From Pseudomonadota bacterium (GTDB lineage: Bacteria; Myxococcota_A; Polyangia; Polyangiales; Polyangiaceae), in NCBI GenBank assembly GCA_023423895.1, contig JAFAER010000253.1:16520-80519 (forward strand): 64,000 nucleotides of DNA, given 5' to 3'. Numbering within the stretch: the stretch's first letter is position 1; every line of letters begins with the position of its first letter. The position numbers and the translations under genes were made by a program. The notes beneath the pieces were generated by a model. It did no database searches, had not been told where the DNA came from, and worked only from the letters and a program-made list of their open reading frames with translations. This document shows, one piece after another, positions 43,407 to 51,059 of this stretch.

Positions 43407-43562
43407 CGGATCGCCTTCCAGGCTAAGGCTTTTTCGCACTCATCCGTCTGCGTATTCCGCTCGACCCGAGGCGCAGCTCAGCGTCAGACTGCTTTAGGAA
43501 CAGCGGAGCTCGGTGGACGCCGCACGCAACCGTCCGGCGACGCGTCGGCCGGGTTGTCACAC

Positions 43563-43615
43563 AAAAAGCCAGACGCGCGGAGCATCGAGACTCGATGCTG
43601 CGCGCGCGCGTCTGG
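43563..43615 (-). terminator. Rho-independent terminator of SGNH hydrolase gene
   Basis: On the minus strand a long hairpin (43615 to 43569) has arms CCAGACGCGCG/CGCGCGTCTGG plus GCATCGAG/CTCGATGC, with one small bulge, and is followed directly by CTTTTTG (43568-43562). It lies 21 bases past the SGNH gene stop. It is the best intrinsic terminator in the window. Confidence 0.88.
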
Positions 43616-43635
43616 CGGAGACGATCAGGAGTCGC

Positions 43636-45615
43636 TCAGGGGCGGGTGAGCGGGCGGGTCGTGGCGGGGCTCAGGACGACCCGGGGCGTGCCGGCCGCCG
43701 CGGCGGCGGAGACGGGCATGACGACGGTGAAGGTGGCCCGGCCGATGGCTTCGTTGCGGCCGTCCGAGACGGTGTAGATGAGGGACTCGGAGCCCTGGAA
43801 GCCCGGGCCGGGCGTGTAGACGAGGGAGCCGTCCGGGTTGATCTGGACCTTGCTGCCCTTGCCGCCGTTGGGCTGGCTGTGGTTCACGACCTTGAGGTTC
43901 GCCGTGAGCACCGGGGAGGTGTCGTTCGCGAGGACGCCCTGTGCGGCGCCGAGCTTGAGCGGACCGTTGCCGACGACGGTGTTGAACGTGTCCGCCACGG
44001 TCGTCGGGCGCTCGTTCTCACCCGCATCCGTCAGGGCCTTCACGATGAACTTGCTGAGCTCGGTGTAGCCGGCCGGGTTCGGGTGGATCGTGCCCTGGGT
44101 CTCGGTCGTGTCGCTCGGCCCCTGGATCTTGGAGGACTCCTCGGCGCGACGGACCCAGCGCTTCGACGCGCTCGCGCAGTAGCCGTGTCCCTTGAAGGCG
44201 TTCCACACGCCGCCGACGTACTCGAAGTTCGCCTTCTGGGCGCCGGTGCGAACCGCGCCGTGCAGAGCCTGCTCCGCGCCGGTCTGGATCCAGTTCGACT
44301 CGTCCCGGGTGATCGCGAAGGGGTACTGGACGTCCGCGAGCGTGTACTCGCAGGTCTTGCCGTCGTCACCCGTGAACGCGTTGGGGTACTCGAACACGAG
44401 GGTGCGCTTCGTGAGCGGCGCGAGCTCCTTGCCGAGGCGCTCGTAGCTCGCCGTGACGGCGGCGGCGTCGGCCGCGAACCGCTTCGAGAGCGGCATCTCC
44501 TTGTTGTTGTAGCCGATGACCTCCGACGGGCACTCCTTGAAGAGGATGCACGTGGCGAGCATCCGGCTGAACCCGGCGTCGTTGATGCCCGCGCTCATGA
44601 TCACCGTGTCGATCTTGCGACCGGCCAGAGCGTGCTTCAGCTGCTGGAGCTGCGAGGGCACGCCCTTGCCGTTCTCGGCCTGGTACTTCGGCATGTCCCA
44701 GCTCATGCCCGACGGGGAGGGCGACTCGATGCCGAGGTACCAGCCGAGGATGCCGGAGCCCTTCGACTTCGTGCCGTCTGCCTTCTCGTAGGCGTCGAAG
44801 GTCTTGCCCTCGAGCGGCCACGTCTTGTCGATCGTCGCGCCCGAGCAGGCGAACGATAGGAAGGTGACCGAGGTCGTCGGGTCCATGTCCTCGATGGCCT
44901 TGGCCGCGAGCGCGCCCGGAGCCCAGCGCGACCGGTGGCACTGGGGGTCGACCCAGCGCGCCTTCGCGCCTGCCGTCATCGGCACGTCAGGCGAGCCCTC
45001 GCCGGACGACATCGAGTCGCCGAGCACCACGATCAGGAGGTCGCGCACGCGCACGTCACGCGTCTTCGAGAGGAGCTTCTTGCCATTGACGTCTTTGACC
45101 TCCATCGTGACCGGGAAGGTCCCCTGCGCCTTGAAGGAGAGATCTCGCACGCACCGCTTCCCCGTCTGCGTGACGCCGTTGAACGTGAAGCTGTACGTGT
45201 TGAGCGCGTCCTTGTTGGCCATGTTCAGGTCGAAGTCGGCCTTGTTCACGCAGCCCTGGACCTGGATCACGAAGGACGAGGGGTTCACGTACGCGGGGTC
45301 GTAGACCTGCGTGGCGGGCCACGCCTTCTCCGGCCAGGTCTGGGGCTTCGAGGCGGCGGCCCAGCCCTCCATGCGAGGCGCGGCCTTCCAGGAGAAGCCG
45401 TCGGGCGACTTCGTGTACGTATACGTCGGGGCCGGCGGCTTGGACGGCGTCGCCGGATCGCCGCCCCCCGTGGTGCCCGCGATCGGCGCCGCGTTCGCGG
45501 CCAGCGGGTACGAGAGTCCGAGGGCCAGGATGAACGCCGGCAGCAGCGAGCGGCCGGCCGCTCGGAAGGACCGGGTCGCAGGGGTGGTAGAGGAAACCGG
45601 GAGGGCGTTCATCAT
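43636..45615 (-). CDS. Secreted SGNH/GDSL hydrolase with C-terminal cadherin-like repeat
   Basis: This encodes 659 aa; AAGGAG lies nine bases before the first of two Met codons. The signal peptide ends PLAANAAP (no lipobox). Residues 55-185 look like an Ig-like region. The SGNH domain (about 190-530) has block I IVVLGDSMSSGEGSPD (nucleophile Ser in GDS), the Asn block MSAGINDAGFS and the His block IHPNPAGYTEL. Residues 545-640 resemble a cadherin-like/tandem-95 bacterial domain (TFNTVVGNGPLKLGAAQGVLANDT, GFQGSESLIYTVSDG). The family comprises esterases, lipases and carbohydrate deacetylases; a secreted esterase on lipid or polysaccharide is likely. It ends in a strong terminator. Confidence 0.87.
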   Translation of the reverse strand: MMNALPVSSTTPATRSFRAAGRSLLPAFILALGLSYPLAANAAPIAGTTGGGDPATPSKPPAPTYTYTKSPDGFSWKAAPRMEGWAAASKPQTWPEKAWPATQVYDPAYVNPSSFVIQVQGCVNKADFDLNMANKDALNTYSFTFNGVTQTGKRCVRDLSFKAQGTFPVTMEVKDVNGKKLLSKTRDVRVRDLLIVVLGDSMSSGEGSPDVPMTAGAKARWVDPQCHRSRWAPGALAAKAIEDMDPTTSVTFLSFACSGATIDKTWPLEGKTFDAYEKADGTKSKGSGILGWYLGIESPSPSGMSWDMPKYQAENGKGVPSQLQQLKHALAGRKIDTVIMSAGINDAGFSRMLATCILFKECPSEVIGYNNKEMPLSKRFAADAAAVTASYERLGKELAPLTKRTLVFEYPNAFTGDDGKTCEYTLADVQYPFAITRDESNWIQTGAEQALHGAVRTGAQKANFEYVGGVWNAFKGHGYCASASKRWVRRAEESSKIQGPSDTTETQGTIHPNPAGYTELSKFIVKALTDAGENERPTTVADTFNTVVGNGPLKLGAAQGVLANDTSPVLTANLKVVNHSQPNGGKGSKVQINPDGSLVYTPGPGFQGSESLIYTVSDGRNEAIGRATFTVVMPVSAAAAAGTPRVVLSPATTRPLTRP

Positions 45616-46229
45616 CGTTCAGAGCTCCTTGGGGCTGCGGCGTGCAGCGGACGGAGACCGCTCAGCAAGGTCTCCGCCATCCTGAAGAGCGCGCATTTGT
45701 CGATGCTTTGCTGGGGCGACACGCGCGTCGGCCAGTGCACCGCACGCTGCCGAACGTGCGCGCACGGCGAGCTCCGGGGGCGGCGTCACGTGGAAGCCGA
45801 CGTCTCGGAGGGATGGCGTCGTCTCGTCCTCCTCGCCGCGATCGTCCCCACGAACCCCGTGGAAACGCCGGGACGCGGCGCGCCCACCGCCAGACACGAT
45901 GCGTCGGGCCTCCTCCCGATGATGAAGGAGGCGCTCGCCCAGTGGGAGCGCGCGTTGAAGTTCTCGCCCCCGGACGTGGAAATGGTGGAAGCGTATCTAG
46001 ATTGGATGCCGGCCAGCGCGTCGGGCGCCGCGGTGGTCAGTCCGTCTCGCAGGAAGCGCGTTCGCGCAGGAAACACGAGTCGATCGACTGATGCGCGTCG
46101 CGCTGCAAGGCCGAGCAGAAGATGATGGGAACGCATCCACGATTGCGAGCCAGATCGCAACGGGTGACGTGTGAGCGCGGGCCGAGCCTCGCCGCCGGCC
46201 GCAGCGCGTGTCCACGGGTTTTTGGAACT
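45616..46229. other. Gene-free region
   Basis: These 614 bases lie between the SGNH hydrolase start and the frameshifted gene, both on the minus strand. No open frame has a start with a ribosome site or a recognisable motif. A plus-strand stretch near 45920-46015 reads PMMKEALAQWERALKFSPPDVEMVEAYLDWMP and is the only protein-like piece; it may be a relic. The promoter of the SGNH gene should be here. Confidence 0.35.
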
Positions 46230-47161
46230 CTAGGGTGTGTCCAGCGCACCGATGCCCTTCGCCTTCAGTTCCTTCCATTCGATGAAGCGCACCTTGGCCA
46301 TCCCCCCCAATGTCGATTGCCACGGCCACTTTCTGGGTAACGTCCTGGCTTCCGAGCATCGCGGTCTCAGGCGGTAGCCGGTGAATGCCGAAGCTCCCGT
46401 CGGCGGCGAGGAAGAGCCCAAAGCTCTTCTCGCCAGACGCATGTGCAGCCAGCACCTGGTTCTTGATCCATGGCCAATCGAGATTCCCCTTCGCGAATGT
46501 CGGCGACTCCTTTCGCGATGCTTTCCACATTGCCGGGCAAGCTCACGCCTAGAATGCGCTTCACCGCGTTCTTCGCCGTTTCCGCTTCCTTGTCAGGTCC
46601 GACCCAATCGGAGAGCGCGAGGGCGATCTCGTCGACGACCCGCACGATGACGTCGCGCGCGGGCGCGAGCGAGCGCGTTCGCTCTTCCGGCGTACTGCGC
46701 GAGGCCCAAAGATCGTCCAGTACGCCGCACATCTGCGCGCCGGTGGCGAACGCGAGCTGCGAGAGGGGGGAGCTTGGCAAGAATTCGTTCAAGAACCACC
46801 GACGCCATGCCTCGAGCGCTTCGACGCCTTCGCGCGCTCGCGCGACGTTCGCGAACACTAACGGCGGAGGCGTGTCTACGTCGGCCGCCGAGCGGTATCG
46901 AATGTTGATGGCGCGGATGGCGGGCAGGAGCTCGTGGCAATGCCATGCGAGCAGATCGTTCATCGTGTCGTCCCCTGTAGCCTCAGCTTCGGCGAGCGTT
47001 CGTGCGAACGAGCCTATCGTGGCCCCGAACCGGACGAGCGCTGGGAGAGGGAACGAGGCCGCGAAGGGCACGCGACCCAGAAGCTCGTTGATTAGCGGAA
47101 GGGCAAAGGCGGGATGTTGCCAGTCGGTCGGCACGCCCACCTCGCCCTGGCGCTCCGCCAT
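46230..47161 (-). pseudogene. Unrecognised gene broken by two +1 G-run frameshifts
   Basis: The gene starts at ATG 47161, overlapping the upstream stop by one base (TGATG). It reads MAERQGEVGVPTDWQHPAF and continues to GNVESIAKGVADIREG. At a G4 run (plus-strand C4, 46486-46489) the frame must drop one base to continue as NLDWPWIKNQVLAAHASGEK, then SFGLFLAADGSFGIHRLPPE. At a G7 run (plus-strand C7, 46302-46308) it must drop one more to reach IGG-MAKVRFIEWKELKAKG and a TAG at 46230. With both bases removed the length is 930 nt, exactly 310 codons. The intact product would be 309 aa. No family is recognised. It could be sequencing error, phase variation or early decay. Confidence 0.6.
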
Positions 47162-47823
47162 CAAAGCTGGGCGCCACGACGCCTCGCGTGCGAATCGCCG
47201 GGCACGCCCCAGAAGTCCGCCAAACCGACGCGCCCCCCGTCGCGGATTGCATGCCATACGTCGAGCCAGCTCGCCTCATCTTCGACGGTCACTTCGACGA
47301 ACGGTTCCAACAGTTCTGCGGCAAGCTTGGCGATCATCGACAGGCTTGCAGGGCCGCTACGCTGCTTCGAGCGATTGGCGGCGAACCATCGGGTGATTGC
47401 GTTGTTCGCCGAGCCGAGGAACCCTCGGTCTATCGACCGTGCAAGCATGGCCCATGGATCGACGACGCCGATGGTCAGCGCCCATCCCTCGCGGCGGCGC
47501 TGCCAGAGAAGGGCGAAGCCATGAGATCCGAACCGCTCGGCCTCGCACGTCACGCGTGCGAAGGCTTGTACGGTCAACGCCTCAATTGGATCCTCGTCGC
47601 CGGGCTCGTTCGCTATCGCGACGGTGATGGTGCGTAGGGCCTGCGTGGGGATGCCGAGCTGGCCGATGCGGGTCCACGCGCCGGGAAGATGAACGTCGAG
47701 CCGCGGGGCACTCCCGTCGACCGAATAGCGCAGGCATAGAATCTGCCGACCGCCCCACACGATCAGCGAGCTAACTGCGTGCTCCAGCAGAGGTGCGAAG
47801 TCCGTCGCGATGACGACGAGCAT
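47161..47823 (-). CDS. Hypothetical protein, first gene of a two-gene operon
   Basis: This encodes 220 aa from the ATG at 47823: MLVVIATDFAPLLEHAVSSL, IVWGGRQILCLRYSVDGSAPRLDVHLPG, GFALLWQRRREGWALTIGVVDPWAML, SWLDVWHAIRDGGRVGLADFWG. There is no signal peptide, membrane segment or known motif; it looks like a soluble alpha/beta protein. Its start lies inside the first codons of the opposite-strand endonuclease-like gene (14-bp 5' overlap), so the two promoters must lie within each other's coding sequence or one start is wrong; a GTG at 47760 is the alternative. Coupling to the next gene is by TGATG. Base composition here is less GC-rich than the window. Confidence 0.6.
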   Translation of the reverse strand: MLVVIATDFAPLLEHAVSSLIVWGGRQILCLRYSVDGSAPRLDVHLPGAWTRIGQLGIPTQALRTITVAIANEPGDEDPIEALTVQAFARVTCEAERFGSHGFALLWQRRREGWALTIGVVDPWAMLARSIDRGFLGSANNAITRWFAANRSKQRSGPASLSMIAKLAAELLEPFVEVTVEDEASWLDVWHAIRDGGRVGLADFWGVPGDSHARRRGAQL

Positions 47824-48568
47824 CCTCACTCCGGAGATCTTCGCCGTCGCGAAGGCGCGGCTCGCCGAGGGCGGAGGCACCATCGAGCGCTTTCAACTCC
47901 TGCACAACATGCTCTCGAGCCAGCCGATGTGCTTCAACCTCTTCGGGGCGCTCGTCCGGCAGCCCGAGCGTGCGGTCCGCCTGTTGCGACCGCTGCTCGG
48001 GGACGATGTCGCCCGCGTCCGGCGCGTCGCGATCGAGTGGGCGCCGGCGCCGACAACGAATTACCTCGGTGACCGGACCGCCTTCGACGCGATGATCGAA
48101 TACGAGCGGCCGGATGGCTCGCTCGTGCTGGTGGGCATCGAGACGAAGCTCACGGACTCGTTCTCGCAAAAGCCCTACGACGGCGAGTCCTATCGAAGGT
48201 GGATGCGCTCCCCTCGATCGCCGTACCGCACCGAGGTATGGAGCGAGGTGGCTTCGCCCCGGCACAACCAGCTGTGGCGCAATCACCTCCTCGCCATCGC
48301 GGCTCGCGACCTGCCCGGCTCGCGCTACGCGGGCGTGAAGAGTATCGCCGTCCTCCACCCTGGTGACGAGGAGGGGAGGCGCGTCGTTGCGAGCTATCGC
48401 AATCTACTGAGGCCCGACGACGACACGTTTGCGGCGCTGACGCTCGACGATGTCGTCGCGACGTTCATGAGCGTCGCGCACGCCGACGAGCTGCCATGGC
48501 TCGACGCGTTCCGGCGTCGCTACCTCGCGCTCGACCTCAGCGAAGACGCGTGGCGGGGGAGGAGGTAG
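47810..48568 (+). CDS. PGN_0703-like putative PD-(D/E)XK endonuclease
   Basis: This encodes 252 aa. The opening FAVAKARLAEGGGTIERFQLLHNMLSSQPMCFNLFG is the conserved N-terminus of the PGN_0703 family, so the start at 47810 is well supported. The nuclease-like core is RTAFDAMIEYERPDGSLVLVGIETKLTDSFSQ, with Asp in FDAMIEY and the E-x-K of GIETK. The C-terminal half (HNQLWRNHLLAIA, RYAGVKSIAVLHPGDEE, DVVATFM) is also typical. The family is annotated as putative restriction endonucleases without a methylase partner, and none is seen here. A defence or DNA-processing role is inference. Confidence 0.8.
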   Translation: MTTSILTPEIFAVAKARLAEGGGTIERFQLLHNMLSSQPMCFNLFGALVRQPERAVRLLRPLLGDDVARVRRVAIEWAPAPTTNYLGDRTAFDAMIEYERPDGSLVLVGIETKLTDSFSQKPYDGESYRRWMRSPRSPYRTEVWSEVASPRHNQLWRNHLLAIAARDLPGSRYAGVKSIAVLHPGDEEGRRVVASYRNLLRPDDDTFAALTLDDVVATFMSVAHADELPWLDAFRRRYLALDLSEDAWRGRR

Positions 48569-48579
48569 ATCACGAGAAC

Positions 48580-49887
48580 TCAGGGCTTGGGGGCGAGCGC
48601 GACCCCGCGGAAGGCGGCTCCGTTCGGCGCTGTCGCGATCATCGCGGACGTCGGAGTACCGGCGCCGGTATCCACGAAGCGAAGGAGCCTGTCCCCTTCG
48701 GTCGTGGTCGTGACGATGACGACGTTCGAGCCGTCCTTGTAAGCCGTGAGTCCACGCACGCCCGTCGTCACACCGTCGGTGAACGTCGCGTCGAGGGTCC
48801 AGGTGGTGGCCTGCGCATCGTAGACGTAGCGCTGCACCCCGCCGCTCACCCCGTCCGCCGAACGGGAGCCATCGACCGCGACGTAGAGGCGCTCGGCACC
48901 GGGCTGTCCGTCGAGATCGATGAGCTCGAACTCGAAGAGGCCGTCAGCACCGTCGATCACCGTGGTCACGCTCTGTCCGGACGTCGTTGGCAGTCCCATC
49001 CCGAGCTGCTTGATCATCCCCCCGACCGTCGAGGCGTAGAGCTGTCCCTCGAAGATGCGAAGCGCGAGATGGGGCTCCGCGGGCGAGATGATGTTGCCGC
49101 CCGTCGTTGCACCACCGTTGAGGCTGTTGCCGAGCGTGAGATGTTGCACCGGGCCGGCGCTCCCGGTGGGAGTGCCGGAGAGCCAGACGTCGCTGCCGGA
49201 GATCGCGGCTCCGGTGATGTAGGTCGCATGAAGCGAGTCGGAGAGGAGCGTGGTGGTGGTGACGGCGCCGTCGGCCGCGACGCGTGCGACGACGCGCGGG
49301 CGGCTCGAGATGTCCGGCGGCCCCATCACCACGAAGGGAGGTATTGCCGTATCGGTGTAGTAGGACGTGTAGCCGCTCACCGCTATCGCGTGCTCGTCCG
49401 GGGATCGCGAGATCGCCCCCTCCGGGCCCCCGACCATCGGCGCGCTCAGGACGAGCGCGTGGTTGTCGCCCTCCGCTGCCGTCGGCAGAGCGATCGTGCG
49501 CGTGAGCGTATTGGTCCCGAGCTCGTATTCGTCGAGGAACGCCGCTACGGCCTGCTCGCCGAGCGTCGTCCCGTCCCCGGCGCGGAGAACGACGACCTTG
49601 GGAGGGCCTGCGTCGATCCCGGAATCAGCGTCCGCTGGATCACCCGCATCGCCGGCGTCGCTCGCATCGGGTTTGCTGCCGGCGTCTTTCGCTCCGCTGT
49701 CGGTCGATGCCGGCGGCTCATCTTCGTCGTCACCAGTGCTGGGGCGTTTCCCCGCGTCTTTGCTGTCGCCAGCGTCGGTCTCGGGATCCACGAGCGTCGT
49801 CGCGTCGCTTTCGTCGCTGCAGCCGTACGTGAACATCACGAGCCCCGCCGCTGCCAGGAGGACTGCACCCGTATGAAGCTTTCGCAT
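48580..49887 (-). CDS. Beta-propeller-like lipoprotein
   Basis: This encodes 435 aa from the ATG at 49887. MRKLHTGAVLLAAAGLVMF runs to a lipobox TYGC. A long Asp/Lys/Ala/Gly linker follows (to about residue 95). The remaining 340 residues are repeats of short beta strands (AISRSPDEHAIAVSGY, GAAISGSDVWLSG, HLALRIFEGQLYASTVGG, PGAERLYVAVDGSRSADG, VRGLTAYKDGSNVVIVTTT), reading as a propeller of the kind common in this phylum. No catalytic motif is seen. It follows the barrel-like gene at 50003 but a terminator separates them. Confidence 0.78.
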   Translation of the reverse strand: MRKLHTGAVLLAAAGLVMFTYGCSDESDATTLVDPETDAGDSKDAGKRPSTGDDEDEPPASTDSGAKDAGSKPDASDAGDAGDPADADSGIDAGPPKVVVLRAGDGTTLGEQAVAAFLDEYELGTNTLTRTIALPTAAEGDNHALVLSAPMVGGPEGAISRSPDEHAIAVSGYTSYYTDTAIPPFVVMGPPDISSRPRVVARVAADGAVTTTTLLSDSLHATYITGAAISGSDVWLSGTPTGSAGPVQHLTLGNSLNGGATTGGNIISPAEPHLALRIFEGQLYASTVGGMIKQLGMGLPTTSGQSVTTVIDGADGLFEFELIDLDGQPGAERLYVAVDGSRSADGVSGGVQRYVYDAQATTWTLDATFTDGVTTGVRGLTAYKDGSNVVIVTTTTEGDRLLRFVDTGAGTPTSAMIATAPNGAAFRGVALAPKP

Positions 49888-49972
49888 CGCCGCTCGCTCT
49901 CCGTTTCCGCGCGAGGGCACGCCCTTGGCCCCGCTCGAGAAGGCCTAGTGTCGGGCGAGCGCCGGCTTCGCC

Positions 49973-50002
49973 AAAAAATCGCTGGCGCGCGTGCGATTTT
50001 CT
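49973..50002 (-). terminator. Rho-independent terminator after barrel-like gene
   Basis: On the minus strand, AAAATCGC pairs with GCGATTTT (plus coordinates 50000-49993 and 49982-49975) and is followed by two further T (49974-49973), directly after the stop codon of the gene at 50003. Arms with A/T ends and a T-tract fit an intrinsic terminator. It ends the lipoprotein operon or its last segment. Confidence 0.65.
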
Positions 50003-51004
50003 TCAGAACGCGACGCCGAATGTCCCCAGCACCTGACCACGGACTGCGGATTGCTCGTGGAGCTCGCGGCGTTGGCCGGATGCGTGCTCGACCATGTAGG
50101 ACGGGCGGCGGAGGGAAGGGCCCGCGCGCAGGTCGAGCCCGACCCGAAGGTGCTCTGCGATCGACCACTCGGCGCCGAGCCCGCCGAATACGAGGCCGGT
50201 CGTTCGTCGAGACTCGAAGCGCTGATCGCCGATCCCCGTCGCGCTCACCTGATCGAGCTCGCCTCCGACGCAGACATGGGGACGAATGGGATGGAGGGAC
50301 ACACTTCGACAGAGGTCGATGCTTGCGCCGAAGAGGTTGAACGTCGCGCCGAGTCCCCGCGACGCTTGCTCCTGCTCGAGCGCGACGGAGAACCCGATTC
50401 GAAGACGCCAAGACCCGAGGCCCCACTCCAGACGAAAGCTCGGGCCGACGGCGAGGCCGGGAAGTGCGCCACCATCGACAAAGAGGCCTCCGCTCGCGAG
50501 GAAGGTGGGCGCCTCGCTCGACTCTGCGAGCGGCGAAGACTCGGCCGACGGTCCCCGCTGCGGGGCTTCGATGAAGAGCGGAGGCGCTTCGAACCGATTC
50601 GCCTCCGGTACGATCTCGTCCGTCTCGTTGTCGAGAGGCTGCTCATCGGTCCGCAGCGCGGCGAGGGCGACGAGGAGCGCCGTCGCCCGTCCGAGCTCGT
50701 CGCAGGTGCGCGCCTCGAGCACGCGTTCGCCCGCACCTCGGATCGTCCGGGTGCGAATGCGAACGCGCCATGGTTCACCCACGAGAGAAGGAGCAGTGAT
50801 GTCTGCCCGCGCGAGGACGCGATCGGCTTCGGTTGCGTCCGCGATGGCCCGTGCGGCCAAGGTCGAGACCGTCTTCTGCGACGGACATCCGGCGACCGAC
50901 GGCCATTCGATCGTGAGCAGCTCCTTCGGTGCCGCTCGCGCCTCCGTAGCGAAGACGAGCACGCCGACGCTGCACCCAGCGAGTCGTCGTGCACGGAAGC
51001 GCAT
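50003..51004 (-). CDS. Exported protein with beta-barrel-like C-terminus
   Basis: This encodes 333 aa. The signal peptide ends ATEARAAP. Residues 28-115 form a periplasmic domain opening with LTIEWPSVAGCPS, then TCDELGRATALLVALAAL (two Cys, likely a disulphide). A Pro/Ser/Glu linker follows, then about 170 residues of alternating Gly/aromatic strands (LPGLAVGPSFRLEWGLGSWRLRIGFSVALE) ending GTFGVAF with terminal Phe, as in outer-membrane barrels. It parallels the gene at 62953 in length, layout and operon setting. It starts 55 bp after the lipoprotein operon ends and may be cotranscribed with it. Confidence 0.75.
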   Translation of the reverse strand: MRFRARRLAGCSVGVLVFATEARAAPKELLTIEWPSVAGCPSQKTVSTLAARAIADATEADRVLARADITAPSLVGEPWRVRIRTRTIRGAGERVLEARTCDELGRATALLVALAALRTDEQPLDNETDEIVPEANRFEAPPLFIEAPQRGPSAESSPLAESSEAPTFLASGGLFVDGGALPGLAVGPSFRLEWGLGSWRLRIGFSVALEQEQASRGLGATFNLFGASIDLCRSVSLHPIRPHVCVGGELDQVSATGIGDQRFESRRTTGLVFGGLGAEWSIAEHLRVGLDLRAGPSLRRPSYMVEHASGQRRELHEQSAVRGQVLGTFGVAF

Positions 51005-51059
51005 CGCCCTTCAGTGTAGAGCGTCCGCGCTGCCGTTGGTCTGCGAATTGCCCTCGCGA

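Noticed and set aside
45619..46160. Minus- and plus-strand frames between the SGNH hydrolase and the frameshifted gene
   Set aside because: No start with a ribosome site and no recognisable domain; one short plus-strand phrase was kept only as a remark.
49951..49978. GGCGA...TCGCC followed by A6 as a plus-strand terminator
   Set aside because: The A-run is on the wrong side for a plus-strand transcript, and no plus-strand gene ends nearby. The A6 serves as the T-tract of the minus-strand terminator instead.
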